Below, piece by piece: positions 51,712 through 60,617 of a stretch of DNA of 64,000 nucleotides. A model generated the notes under the pieces. The model did not search any database and was not told the DNA's origin. It saw nothing but the letters and a program-made list of their open reading frames with translations. Each line of letters opens with the position of its first letter. Positions within the stretch are counted from its first letter, which is position 1. Source of the stretch: Deltaproteobacteria bacterium (GTDB lineage Bacteria; Myxococcota_A; UBA9042); NCBI GenBank assembly GCA_020632665.1, contig JACKFC010000002.1, forward strand, positions 180,655-244,654. The letters run 5' to 3'. The translations under genes were made by a program, and so were the position numbers.

Positions 51712-52986
51712 TCAAGGGCACTGCAGATCGAGGTTCATCTTCGCCAGCAGCTGCGCAATCGAGCTGGGCAGCGGGTAGCATATTCGCGTGCATGGGGAGC
51801 CCTTCGATTGCCAGAACTTGCCGCCTTCGCAGGTCTGGCCTTGCTGCCAACAGCTGCTGAGCGGCGGGATCGCGGTGGACGGCGAGGTGTAGAGATTCGG
51901 CAGGTTGAGCAGTCCGACGTTCCAGACCGCGCCAGACTCGAGCAGCGGGTGCTCCATGCTCGCGACGAGCTCACCGTGCACGAAGACGTCGATCAGCGCC
52001 GTCACCGGGCCTGCGGCGTGGTCGTGGAAGTGGTGGACGAAGAGACGATAGCGGTCGAGGCTGCCGGCGAACGATCCAGAAGGAAGGGCGTCGAGGACGA
52101 TCGTCTCCTCCGGCGTGACGAGATCGCCCTCGATGAGCTGGGGGTTGGCGCCGCCCTTGGCCTCCCACTTCGGCTTCGGGTTGCGGAACGAGCAGTCGAA
52201 AACGTCGTCGAAGATGCCGTCCGGCTTGCCGTCGCAGTCGTGGTCGTTGCCCTTGGCGAGCGGGTGAACCAGGTGCAGGTCGAGGTCTTGACCGGGGGTC
52301 GCCGCAGGGTTGCCCAACTGCTGCCAACGCAACACCACGCGCAGCAGGGGCGGGGGCGTCGGCTCGTCCGGCGGCTCGACCTCGAGCGGCAGCGCTCGGA
52401 ACGCCGAGATCGGCAGCTCCAGCGGCGGGCCGAAGCGGCGCTCGACCCGCAAGCCGGCGAGGTGCAGGCTGCCGACCGCGGTCTTCTCGACCTTCGGCTC
52501 GGCGTAGAAGCGGACGTCGAAGCACGCCGCGTCGCCCTCGCGCAGCACCAGCGGTCGACCCCAGGTCGGGACCGTCGCGTTCGGGAAGCCGTGGACCCAG
52601 AGCGGCTCGCCGCTGATCCAGAACGCGTCGTCGCCCTCGATGCGGATGCCGTCGATGACCTCGACTCCGGCGCAGCCGACGATGCAGGCCGTCTGCTGCC
52701 GAAATTCGCCCATCGGCACCGTGCCGAAGGCCATCAGTGGGCCCGGGACCAGGAATGCGCAATGCTGCCAGGGACCGAGCGGGGTGAGCGGTCCGTCGCT
52801 CGCCGCGCCGCCGCTGCCGCCGACGACTCCGTCCGCCGTGCCGCCAGTCGCGTCGACGCCCGCGCCGACCCCCGTGCCGTCGCCGTCGACCGCGCAGCCA
52901 CCGAGCATCGCCCCGAATAGGCAGGTGCCCGCCAGCCGGGCCGCCGCCTTCCGCAGGCCGAGCGCCGTCCTTCGCTGCCAGAGCAT
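51712..52986 (-). CDS. Lipoprotein with DUF2135/YfaP-like segment
   Basis: 424 residues from ATG 52986. A signal peptide ends in lipobox MLGGC; a Gly/Ala/Thr linker follows. The middle contains DLDLHLVHP and CDGKPDGIFDDVFDC, and later FHDHAAGPVTALIDVFVHGELV, a pattern of the DUF2135-like domains in secreted proteins (DLDLHv...P, YRvyVhyy). The C-terminus is cysteine-rich (CWQQGQTCEGGKFW, CTRICYPLP). It is the last gene of the TonB operon, 67 bases after the receptor, and may be a surface partner of the receptor. Confidence 0.75.
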   Translation of the reverse strand: MLWQRRTALGLRKAAARLAGTCLFGAMLGGCAVDGDGTGVGAGVDATGGTADGVVGGSGGAASDGPLTPLGPWQHCAFLVPGPLMAFGTVPMGEFRQQTACIVGCAGVEVIDGIRIEGDDAFWISGEPLWVHGFPNATVPTWGRPLVLREGDAACFDVRFYAEPKVEKTAVGSLHLAGLRVERRFGPPLELPISAFRALPLEVEPPDEPTPPPLLRVVLRWQQLGNPAATPGQDLDLHLVHPLAKGNDHDCDGKPDGIFDDVFDCSFRNPKPKWEAKGGANPQLIEGDLVTPEETIVLDALPSGSFAGSLDRYRLFVHHFHDHAAGPVTALIDVFVHGELVASMEHPLLESGAVWNVGLLNLPNLYTSPSTAIPPLSSCWQQGQTCEGGKFWQSKGSPCTRICYPLPSSIAQLLAKMNLDLQCP

Positions 52987-53053
52987 GGCAACCCCCTCTC
53001 GCCCGAACATTGGGCGTCCGTGCAGGGGCATTGCGCTGGCGGGCGCGGGTCCG

Positions 53054-56000
53054 TCAGAGCGAGCGTGAGATCGAGAGCGAGAAGCGGCGTCCGCTGCGGC
53101 TGCGGTCGACCGTGACGTCGCCTTGGGTCAGCGCGAGCTCGGAGTCGAGCAGGTTGCTGGCCTTGACGCCGACCTTCCAGCCGGCACCGAGCGATTGGCC
53201 GAGGACGACGTCGAAGGTCGGTCGCGGCTGCTCGTAGACGTCGGGTGCGCCGAGCGCGCCGACCTCGACGATTCGGGCTCCGAAGGCGTTCCAGGAGAGC
53301 GCGACGGTGGTGCCGCTGGCGTCGTTGTCCCAACCGGTCGCGAGGTTGCCGACCCACGGTGACTGGCCCTGCAGCGGGCGGACCTTGCTGGTCTGGATCG
53401 TCCCGGCGCCGCTCACGTCGACCCGCGAAGCGATCAGCGCCGCGTTGCCGGAGAACCACACCCCCGAGAGGCCCGGCACGCCGGGGAAGAGCGAGGCGAG
53501 GCCCAGCCGACCTTCGAGCTCGACGCCGCCCGAGAGCGCGCCCTTGGCGTTCTGGTAGGTCACCGAGAGCTGGGCGCTGGGCACGACGATGGTCTCGATC
53601 GGATCCTGGAAGCGCTTGCCGAAGACGCCGAGCGAGAGCGACGCGCCCTCTTGCGGGTACCACTCCCAGCGCAGGTCGAGGCGGTCGATGCGGGCGCGGC
53701 CGAGGTCCGGGTTGCCGAAGATCTGCCGCCCGCCCGTCACGTCGTTGAAGGTCGCCGGCGACATCTCGCGCAGGTCCGGTCGCGCCACAGTCCGCGCCGC
53801 GCCGAAGCGCAGCGCCATCGCCGAGCCGTCCTGCCGCTCGCGGAAGCGCCAGGTCAGGGTCAGCGCCGGCAGCGGGTCGAAGCTGTCCATCGCGGCGCGG
53901 ATCGGCGTCGCGTCGGGTTGGAAGGGCTGGTAGGTCGTCACCGCCAGCGACGCCGCTTCGAGCCGCACGCCGCCGCGCAGCGTGAGGCCCGGCAGCAGCG
54001 TCGCGTCGGCCATCGCGAAGCCGCCGATGACGCGCTGCTCGCCGAGGTAGGAGTCGGTCGGCAGCGTATTCTCTTCGAGCTGGAAGCCGTCGGCGCCGAT
54101 GTACTGCGGCGAGAAGAGCTCGCCGGCCGGCAGGACCAACACGCTCGGGTCGTTGGCGAGCGGGCCCTTGTGCATCAGGCGGTAGCGCCGGGTGTCGACG
54201 TCGCGCGATTTGTCGGCCGCGGCGAGGCCGACCTCGACCGCGCCGTCCTTGCCGAGGCGATCCCACGGCATCCGCAGCCGCACGCCGCCGTCCAGGCCGC
54301 GGTCGGAGAGCTCGGAGAAGACGCGGCGGTTGCCGTCCGGGCGGTCCGAGAGCAGCCAGCGGTCGGTGCCGTGCTCGCGGTCGTAGCGCAGCGTCGCGCG
54401 GTCGGGTTCGAGCCGACTCGCCAGGGCGACGCCGGCGTGCCAGCGCAGCGAGAGCTCGCGCGGCAGGCTGTGCTCGCCGTGGAGCTGCTGCACCACCAGC
54501 ATCTGCTCGATCCAGCGGGTGCGGTCGACGCGGATCTCGGTCGCGACGTCGCGGTTGAAGCCTTCGAAGCGGCGGGCCTCGTCTTCCGAGAGCCGCGAGA
54601 CCATCGTCAGCGAGCGTAGGGCGTGGCTCTCGCCGCGGCGCAGCTCGACCACACCGAGCAGGGCGGCGTCGACGTTGCGGGTCGCGGTCTCGAAGGCGTA
54701 GCGATGCGCCGTCTCGAGGCTGCCGCCTTCGCCGACGGTCTGGATCTTCACGTCGCGCAGCCGGCGCTGCCAGGCGTCACCCCAGGAGAGCGAGAGCATC
54801 GCGCCGCCGGTCCAGCCGCCGAGCGTCAGCGGGCCTCCGATGGTTCCCGAGAGGCTGGTGTCGATCGGCAGCGTCGCGTTGCGCAGCGTCGGGAAAGCGC
54901 GCATCGACTCGCCGAGCTTCTCCAGCTGGCTCGCCGTGTAGCCGCGGGTGCCGAATTGGTCGCGCTCGAGCAGCGGCGACTTCGCCGACGCCTCCGCCAC
55001 CGGCCCCGGCAGCGCGCGGGTGCCACCGTCGAAGCCGAGGCCGTCGGTGCTGCCACCTTCGGCGCGCAAGGCCCGCGCGAACGTCGTGCCCAGGCGCAAG
55101 CCGATGCCGATCTGTGCCGACGCGGTCAGCGTTTTCGGCGCCGCTCGGGTCCGCAACAGCACCGCGCCGCCGCCGAACTCGCCGGGCAGGTCTGGGCTGT
55201 ACGTCTTCTGCACCGCCAAGCTGTCCAGGCTGCCGGTGGGGAAGAGGTCGAGCGGGACGACGCGGCGCTCGGTGTCGGTCGAGGGCAGCGTCGCGCCGTC
55301 GAGCATCGTCGAGGCGTAGCGCTCGCCCAGGCCGCGGACGTAGACGTAGCGCCCGCCGACGACCGTCACGCCAGTCACCCGTCGGGCCGCGCCGGCCGCG
55401 TCGCTGTCGCCGCCCTTGGCCATCTGCTCGGCGCCGACGATATCGGCCACCGCGGCGCTCTTGCGCCGTTCGTCGAGGACCGAGAGCGCGCTGCCTTCGA
55501 TCCGTGGCGCGCGGACCTCCATCGCTTCGAGCTCGAGGCCAGCTGGCGGCAGCGCCACTTCGAGCCGGGTCGTGGTGCCCTCGACCACCGCCACGCCGCG
55601 GAGGGTGCGGCTGGCGTGGCCGTTGGCGAGGACGACCAAGTCGTGGCTGCCGGCGGGGAGCTCGAGGCGGAAGCGGCCGCCGGGGCCCGAGCGGACCTCG
55701 CTGCTGCGGCCGCGGGCGAAGATGCGGGCGCCGACCAAGGGCTTGCCGCCGCGGGCGTCGCGGACTTCGCCTTCGATCGTGCCCGGCGCGGCGCTCGCAC
55801 GGGTGTCCGGCACCCGTGTGGATTGTTTCGATTCTGTTTCGGAGCCACTCGCACGGGTGTCTGGCACCCGTGCGGTTCGAGCCACTGCGGCACCCTCGAT
55901 CTGGGTCGGCGTCGCCCCGTCGAGCACCACCACCGCCTCGACGCTCGCCCCCACCGCGGCGACGAACCCCACCTCGGCAGCCGGCGGGCAGGTCAGGCGG

Positions 56001-56269
56001 TAGCGACCGGCAGCGACGCGGACCCGCAGCGCGCCACGACCATCGGCGACCAGCGCCTGCTCACGACCGTCGATGTCGGTCAACGTGCACCGCGCCCCCG
56101 CGCCAGGGCTCGCGCCATCGGCGGCGAAGACGAGCAGGTGCAGCCACGCCGGGGCGCCGGCCGAAGCGCCAGCCGGAGTCGCGGCCATCGCCATCACCGG
56201 CACCTGCGCGACCCAACCCAGCGAGCCGACGACGGCCAGGAGTCCTTTGCGGCGCGAGTGACCCTTCAC
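53054..56269 (-). CDS. TonB-dependent receptor with carboxypeptidase-like N-terminal domain
   Basis: About 1071 residues from GTG 56269, which overlaps the previous stop as GTGA and has GGAGG upstream. The order is: signal peptide (1-30); a beta domain (40-125) after which two RVPDTRA copies occur (134-140, 152-158); a carboxypeptidase-regulatory-like fold (164-240); the plug with VVGGRYVYVRGLGERYASTMLDGA; and a long beta barrel ending in GRRFSLSISRSL. Receptors of this type import large substrates such as siderophores, glycans or peptides; the substrate cannot be told. It is energised by the TonB/ExbB/ExbD set in the same operon. Confidence 0.92.
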   Translation of the reverse strand: MKGHSRRKGLLAVVGSLGWVAQVPVMAMAATPAGASAGAPAWLHLLVFAADGASPGAGARCTLTDIDGREQALVADGRGALRVRVAAGRYRLTCPPAAEVGFVAAVGASVEAVVVLDGATPTQIEGAAVARTARVPDTRASGSETESKQSTRVPDTRASAAPGTIEGEVRDARGGKPLVGARIFARGRSSEVRSGPGGRFRLELPAGSHDLVVLANGHASRTLRGVAVVEGTTTRLEVALPPAGLELEAMEVRAPRIEGSALSVLDERRKSAAVADIVGAEQMAKGGDSDAAGAARRVTGVTVVGGRYVYVRGLGERYASTMLDGATLPSTDTERRVVPLDLFPTGSLDSLAVQKTYSPDLPGEFGGGAVLLRTRAAPKTLTASAQIGIGLRLGTTFARALRAEGGSTDGLGFDGGTRALPGPVAEASAKSPLLERDQFGTRGYTASQLEKLGESMRAFPTLRNATLPIDTSLSGTIGGPLTLGGWTGGAMLSLSWGDAWQRRLRDVKIQTVGEGGSLETAHRYAFETATRNVDAALLGVVELRRGESHALRSLTMVSRLSEDEARRFEGFNRDVATEIRVDRTRWIEQMLVVQQLHGEHSLPRELSLRWHAGVALASRLEPDRATLRYDREHGTDRWLLSDRPDGNRRVFSELSDRGLDGGVRLRMPWDRLGKDGAVEVGLAAADKSRDVDTRRYRLMHKGPLANDPSVLVLPAGELFSPQYIGADGFQLEENTLPTDSYLGEQRVIGGFAMADATLLPGLTLRGGVRLEAASLAVTTYQPFQPDATPIRAAMDSFDPLPALTLTWRFRERQDGSAMALRFGAARTVARPDLREMSPATFNDVTGGRQIFGNPDLGRARIDRLDLRWEWYPQEGASLSLGVFGKRFQDPIETIVVPSAQLSVTYQNAKGALSGGVELEGRLGLASLFPGVPGLSGVWFSGNAALIASRVDVSGAGTIQTSKVRPLQGQSPWVGNLATGWDNDASGTTVALSWNAFGARIVEVGALGAPDVYEQPRPTFDVVLGQSLGAGWKVGVKASNLLDSELALTQGDVTVDRSRSGRRFSLSISRSL
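55797..55873. repeat. Two RVPDTRA-type palindromes inside the receptor gene
   Basis: Two hairpins, CACGGGTG/CACCCGTG at 55798-55818 and GCACGGGTG/CACCCGTGC at 55851-55873, are in frame and encode the peptide RVPDTRAS twice, separated by 11 residues. The core matches the intergenic element at 46011-46050. This is a small palindromic repeat that has entered a coding sequence without breaking the frame. Confidence 0.8.
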
Positions 56270-57441
56270 GGGCAAGCCTCCGGCTCGGCGCGACAGCGCA
56301 GGACCGCGGCGACCAAGGCCACCGCCCGCTCGAAGAGGTCGGCGCCGCGGACGCCGCGGGCGAGGCGCTCGGCGGTGCGCAGATCGCCGACCGCGAAGCA
56401 GCCCCAGGCCAGCGCATAGCGCACCGCGTCTTCCTCGAGCAGGCCCAGCCGCTCGGCGCGCGGCACCAACGCGGCGACCTCGTGCAGCCGGCCAGCCTCG
56501 ACCAGCAGGCCGACGCGCTGCCGCACCTTCGCCACCTGATCGAGCACCGCGCTGTTGGCGCGCAGCGCGGCCGAGAGGTCGCCGGCGCGGCGGTAGAGCT
56601 CCGCGGCGTCCAGCCAGCGCTCGGGCTCACTGCCGGCGCGCTGCTCCAGCAGCCGCGCGGCGACCCGCGGGTGGCCCCTGTCGACCCAGACCCGCGCCAG
56701 CAGCGCCACCACCGGCGCCGGGGCGTCGAAGCGCAGCCGCGCCGCTTCGAGCAACTCGGTCGCTTCACGCAGCGCGCCGCCCTGTCGCAGCGCTTCGGCC
56801 AGCATCAGGTGGTCGTTCGGCTCGCGGCTGCGCGACAGCAGCGCCTCGCCTTCCTCGCGCATCTGCTGGAACAGGCCCAGGGTCCCGAGCAGGCCGAGGC
56901 GCTGCCGCAGCAGGTCGTCGTCGACGCCGAGTCGATCTTCCGCCGCCCGCAGCGTCGCGTAGGCCTCCGAGGCCCGCCCCAGCGCGACCAACGCCCGCGC
57001 CCGCAGCGCGACGGCGGCCTTCTCCGGCGGCGCAGCGCCCGGCAGCGCCGCGGCGGCGTCGAGCGCCTGCAGCACGGCCGGCCAACGCTCGAGCCGGCCG
57101 GCGACCTGCGCCCGCAGCAGATGGATCAGCCCGAGGTCGGCGCGGCTGCGTTGGCCGACGTGTGCCGCCGCCGCAGCGTCGAGGGCGTCGAGCGCCGATT
57201 CGAAACGCTCGGCACGCAGGCGGGCGACGCCGAGCAGCAGGTACCAGCGCGCCGCGTCGCCGCTGGCCGTGGCCGAAGTCTCCAGCAGCACCGCTTCGGC
57301 GCGCTCGGCGTGACCGTCGCGCAGCAGCATCGCGGCGATGCCGAGGCGGTCCGGCTCGGGCGGCGGCGCTGCGGCCTCGCTCCGCAGCGTGGCGACGAGC
57401 AGCGCGCAGAGCACGATCGCGGCGAGCAGCAGGCGTCCCAT
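56266..57441 (-). CDS. TPR-rich periplasmic protein
   Basis: 391 residues from ATG 57441 (a TTG at 57447 is also possible). A short signal (LLLAAIVLCALLVATLRSEAAA) is followed by repeated ~34-residue helix pairs (for example RWYLLLGVARLRAERFESALDALDAA) typical of tetratricopeptide repeats. In TtpC-type TonB systems a TPR protein completes the gene set, probably as a periplasmic partner. It lies between TonB and the receptor, overlapping the receptor by 4 bases. Confidence 0.8.
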   Translation of the reverse strand: MGRLLLAAIVLCALLVATLRSEAAAPPPEPDRLGIAAMLLRDGHAERAEAVLLETSATASGDAARWYLLLGVARLRAERFESALDALDAAAAAHVGQRSRADLGLIHLLRAQVAGRLERWPAVLQALDAAAALPGAAPPEKAAVALRARALVALGRASEAYATLRAAEDRLGVDDDLLRQRLGLLGTLGLFQQMREEGEALLSRSREPNDHLMLAEALRQGGALREATELLEAARLRFDAPAPVVALLARVWVDRGHPRVAARLLEQRAGSEPERWLDAAELYRRAGDLSAALRANSAVLDQVAKVRQRVGLLVEAGRLHEVAALVPRAERLGLLEEDAVRYALAWGCFAVGDLRTAERLARGVRGADLFERAVALVAAVLRCRAEPEACP

Positions 57442-57443
57442 GC

Positions 57444-58250
57444 TCAACCCAACCGGAAGCGCAGCGTCTGCCGCGCCCAGACCCGAACCTTGTTGCCCTG
57501 GTAGCGCGCCGGCTCGAAGCGCCAGCCGCGCACCGCCTCGATCGCGGCCTCGTCGAAGACCCCCGGCGGGTCGGCGTCGAGCACACGGACCTGCTCGACC
57601 TTGCCGTCCTCGTCGATCAGCACCGAGAGCGTGACCTTGCCCTCTTGCCCGAGCGCCCGCGCCCGCCGCGGGAAGACCGGCGGTCGGCGGACGGTGGCGC
57701 GCGGCGGGGCGTCGACCGCGCTCTCGGTCATCACCGCGGCCTTGGCGTCGACCGCGCCGGCGGTGGCGCGGCTCGCGGCGCCGTCGATGCTGCCGGCGCC
57801 CATGCCCGGCATCGCGTAGCCGAGGCCAGCGAGCGCACCACCCACCGGCGGCGGCGGCGGCGCGGCGCTGCGGGGCGCCGGTCGCGCAGCACGCTGCGGC
57901 GGCGGTGGCGCCTGCTTCGGCTTCGGCTTCGGCTTCGGCGGCGGCGGGGCCATCACCACCGCGCGGCTCTCCTTCGGCGGCGGCGGCGCCGGCGGCGGCG
58001 CGTTCATCGAGACCAGGACCAGGGCGACGGCGAGGCCACCGATCACGAAGGCGAGCAGCGCGGCGACGGCGCCGACGAGGCGTTGGCCCAGGCCGACGTG
58101 GAAGGTCGTCGCGCCAGCGTCCTGTTGCACCGCGGCGCTCGGCGTGGCGGCCGGCGCGGCGGGACCGGCGACGCGCAGGGCAGGCACGTCGCGCTCGGGC
58201 TCGGGCGGCAGTGGCGCGAATTCGCCGAGTGGCCAGCTGTTGCCGTCCAT
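57444..58250 (-). CDS. tonB: TonB-type energy transducer
   Basis: 268 residues from ATG 58250, overlapping the exbD stop (TGATG). One membrane helix (about 57-80) follows a cytoplasmic tail. A Pro/Lys region (PPPKPKPKPKQAPPPPQ) spans the periplasm. The C-terminal TonB domain has GKVTLSVLIDEDGKVEQVRVL and AIEAVRGWRFEPARYQG, which should contact the receptor's TonB box. The N-terminal cytoplasmic extension (~55 residues) is longer than in E. coli TonB. Confidence 0.92.
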   Translation of the reverse strand: MDGNSWPLGEFAPLPPEPERDVPALRVAGPAAPAATPSAAVQQDAGATTFHVGLGQRLVGAVAALLAFVIGGLAVALVLVSMNAPPPAPPPPKESRAVVMAPPPPKPKPKPKQAPPPPQRAARPAPRSAAPPPPPVGGALAGLGYAMPGMGAGSIDGAASRATAGAVDAKAAVMTESAVDAPPRATVRRPPVFPRRARALGQEGKVTLSVLIDEDGKVEQVRVLDADPPGVFDEAAIEAVRGWRFEPARYQGNKVRVWARQTLRFRLG

Positions 58251-58654
58251 CAGCGGATCTCGTTGCTGGTCGCGACGCCGACCTCGCTGGCGCCGGCGAG
58301 CCGGCATTGGTCGACGACCTCGACCAGGCGCTCGGCGGCGACGCGGCGGTCGCTGACGACCAGGACGCGCTTGTCGCCGGCGACGTCGAGCGCCTCGGCG
58401 ACCCGACCCTGCAGGGCCCACGGCTTGACCGGATCTTCGCCGAGGTAGATGGCGCCGTTCTGCTCGATCGAGACGCGGACGCTCTTCTGCGAGCTCGGCG
58501 TGGCCGAGGACGCTGCCGGCCGCTCGATGCCGACCACGGCGTCCTTGATGAAGGTCGTGCTGACCATGAAGAAGATCAGCAGGATGAAGACCATGTCGAT
58601 CAGCGGCGAGATGTCGATCGCCACCGCCTCTTCGACCTTGTGCCGCCGCCTCAT
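58250..58654 (-). CDS. exbD: ExbD/TolR-type protein
   Basis: The 134-residue protein has a basic N-terminal tail, one membrane helix with the essential Asp (IDISPLIDMVFILLIFFMV), and a periplasmic domain ending in CRLAGASEVGVAT, the ExbD signature. With ExbB it forms the proton-driven motor for TonB. The start overlaps the upstream gene by ATGA. Confidence 0.95.
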   Translation of the reverse strand: MRRRHKVEEAVAIDISPLIDMVFILLIFFMVSTTFIKDAVVGIERPAASSATPSSQKSVRVSIEQNGAIYLGEDPVKPWALQGRVAEALDVAGDKRVLVVSDRRVAAERLVEVVDQCRLAGASEVGVATSNEIR

Positions 58655-59211
58655 GCCGCACCTCCGGCCATCCGCTGCTCCAAGCGCCGGTCGACCTCGG
58701 CCAGCAGGGCGCGCTCACGGCGGCCGAGCAGCCGGCCGACGAGCAGGCCCGGGATCGCCACGACGAGCCCGGCCTGGGTCGTCAGCAGGGCCTCGGAGAT
58801 GCCGCCGGCGACGCCGCCGGTCGCGGTCGCCGCTCCCTCGGAGAGCGCGGCGAAGGTGCCGATCATCCCCGAGACGGTGCCGAGCAAGCCGGTGAGCGGC
58901 GCGGCGACCACGATCGCCTCGACCAAGCGCCGCCCGCTGCCGAGCCATTGCCGCGCCGGCAAGATCGCCGCGTCCAGCCGGCGCCGGCGGGCGTCCGTGG
59001 TCGCGGCGTCCGGACCGATTCCGGCGGCGTCCGCCGTGCGGAGCGCGCCTTCGACCGCGACCAGCACGCTGCGTCGCAGCACCAGCGCGCGCCAGCCGAG
59101 CGCGCCCCAGAGCACCGCCGCGGCGAGCACCAGCGGGGGCATCACCCAGCCGCCGGCGACCAGCAGCTCGACGAGCTTGTCGAGCATCGTGGTGACGGGC
59201 AGCGCGCTCAC
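58651..59211 (-). CDS. exbB: Short ExbB/TolQ-type motor protein
   Basis: 186 residues from GTG 59211, which overlaps the upstream stop as GTGA and has GGAGG five bases away; ATG 59187 is a later alternative. It has three membrane helices, the last two around APLTGLLGTVSGMIGTFAAL and SEALLTTQAGLVVAIPGLL, the MotA/TolQ/ExbB signature. It should be the motor subunit paired with ExbD. Confidence 0.9.
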   Translation of the reverse strand: MSALPVTTMLDKLVELLVAGGWVMPPLVLAAAVLWGALGWRALVLRRSVLVAVEGALRTADAAGIGPDAATTDARRRRLDAAILPARQWLGSGRRLVEAIVVAAPLTGLLGTVSGMIGTFAALSEGAATATGGVAGGISEALLTTQAGLVVAIPGLLVGRLLGRRERALLAEVDRRLEQRMAGGAA

Positions 59212-60617
59212 GACGCCTCCGGAGCGGCGGGCGGCGTGCGGTTGGCGATCGCCAACGCCGCGGCCTCGAGCGAGGACGCGATCCGCGCCGAGAGCCCGCC
59301 GAGCAGGGTGCCGAGGAGCAGCAGCGGGATCGCCACCACCAAGCCCAGCTCGGTGGTGATGAGCGCCTCGGAGATGCCCGAGGAGAGCATCTTCGGGTCG
59401 CCGGTGCCGAGCTCGGTGATGATGTCGAAGGTCGCGATCATGCCCGTCACCGTGCCGAGCAGGCCGAGCAGCGGCGCGACCGCGGCGATGACGCCGATCG
59501 CGCTGTGGAAGCGCTCGATGCCGGCCTCTTCGCCGAGCAGGGCCTCGCTGATCGCGTCGTCGAGCGTCTCGCGACGGTGCCGGGCGGCTTCGAGCGTGCG
59601 CCGCGCGACGCGACCGAGGGCACCCGGGACGCGCGCGGCCTCGGCCTCGATCAGGCGCTGCGAGCCCGAACGCGCGGCCTCGGCGGGCGTCTCGCGCGCG
59701 GCGACCTCGATCGCCGCCACGAGCCGGCGCAGGCGGCGCTTGCCGCGTCCGAGCCAGACCAGCAGCAGGCCGCGGAGCAGGGCGAGCAGTGCGCCGAACG
59801 CGCCGAGGCCGACGATGACCCATGCGACCGCGCCACCCTTCTCGACCAGGGTCAGCGGCCCCTCTTCGGGCTTCGGCTCCAGGGCCTTGTCCATCCGCTC
59901 GGTGAGCAAGATCTCCAGCGTCGGCGGGACGCTGCCGGCGGCGAGCGCGGTCGCGGTGCGGGCGGCGTCGTCGGGCCACATCCGCATCGTCGTCCCGCCG
60001 GCCGGGGCCAGGGCGCCGGCGACCTTGGCGTCTTTGGTGACGGCGTAGCGGGCGATCTCGCCGAAGCGCACGACGCTGCCGCGCAGGGCGCTGCCGTCGC
60101 GGGCGAAGAAGGCCTGATCGGTCTCGACCCGCAAGGCGCCGCCGCGTTGGATCAGCGCCGCGGCCCCCGCGCCGAGCCGCGTGATCCCGGCCTCGAGCTG
60201 CCAAGCGTCCTCTTTCTTCGGCACGGCGCCGCCGACGGGCGCGATGGTCTCTTCGGCGCGGTCCAGCACCTCGGCGAGAGCACCCTGACCTTCAGCGGCC
60301 TGCTGCGCAGGGGCCTCCCGCTCAAGCGCGGCGAGGGCCTGCTCGGCAGCGTCGGCACCACGCCGCGCGGCGGCGACCCGGGCTTCGAGGCTGCCGAGGT
60401 CGGCGGCGGCGCGCTCCTGTTCGCGGCGCGTCGCGGCCTCGGCCTCACGCAACCGCGCGGCGAGCGCGGCCTCTTCGGCTTCGAGGAAGGCGAGCTCCTT
60501 GCGCCAAGCGGCGGCGAGCGGGTCCGGCGCGGCCACGGCCAGCGCAGGTGCCAGCGCAGGTGCCAGTGCAGCGAGTAGCGCGACCAGGCGCAGCGAGCGA
60601 GAGGATGCGTGGCTCAT
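59208..60617 (-). CDS. Long ExbB-type protein with periplasmic coiled coil (TtpC-system ExbB)
   Basis: The 469-residue protein has a signal peptide, a long coiled coil (about 35-100) and a beta-rich periplasmic part (130-240). The MotA/TolQ/ExbB domain follows in the last 200 residues (VAPLLGLLGTVTGMIATF, SEALITTELGLVVAIPLLLLG). Fusion of a DUF3450-like periplasmic region to ExbB is the hallmark of TtpC-type TonB systems known from Vibrio and Shewanella. It starts at ATG 60617, overlapping the DUF3450 gene by 4 bases. Confidence 0.88.
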   Translation of the reverse strand: MSHASSRSLRLVALLAALAPALAPALAVAAPDPLAAAWRKELAFLEAEEAALAARLREAEAATRREQERAAADLGSLEARVAAARRGADAAEQALAALEREAPAQQAAEGQGALAEVLDRAEETIAPVGGAVPKKEDAWQLEAGITRLGAGAAALIQRGGALRVETDQAFFARDGSALRGSVVRFGEIARYAVTKDAKVAGALAPAGGTTMRMWPDDAARTATALAAGSVPPTLEILLTERMDKALEPKPEEGPLTLVEKGGAVAWVIVGLGAFGALLALLRGLLLVWLGRGKRRLRRLVAAIEVAARETPAEAARSGSQRLIEAEAARVPGALGRVARRTLEAARHRRETLDDAISEALLGEEAGIERFHSAIGVIAAVAPLLGLLGTVTGMIATFDIITELGTGDPKMLSSGISEALITTELGLVVAIPLLLLGTLLGGLSARIASSLEAAALAIANRTPPAAPEAS

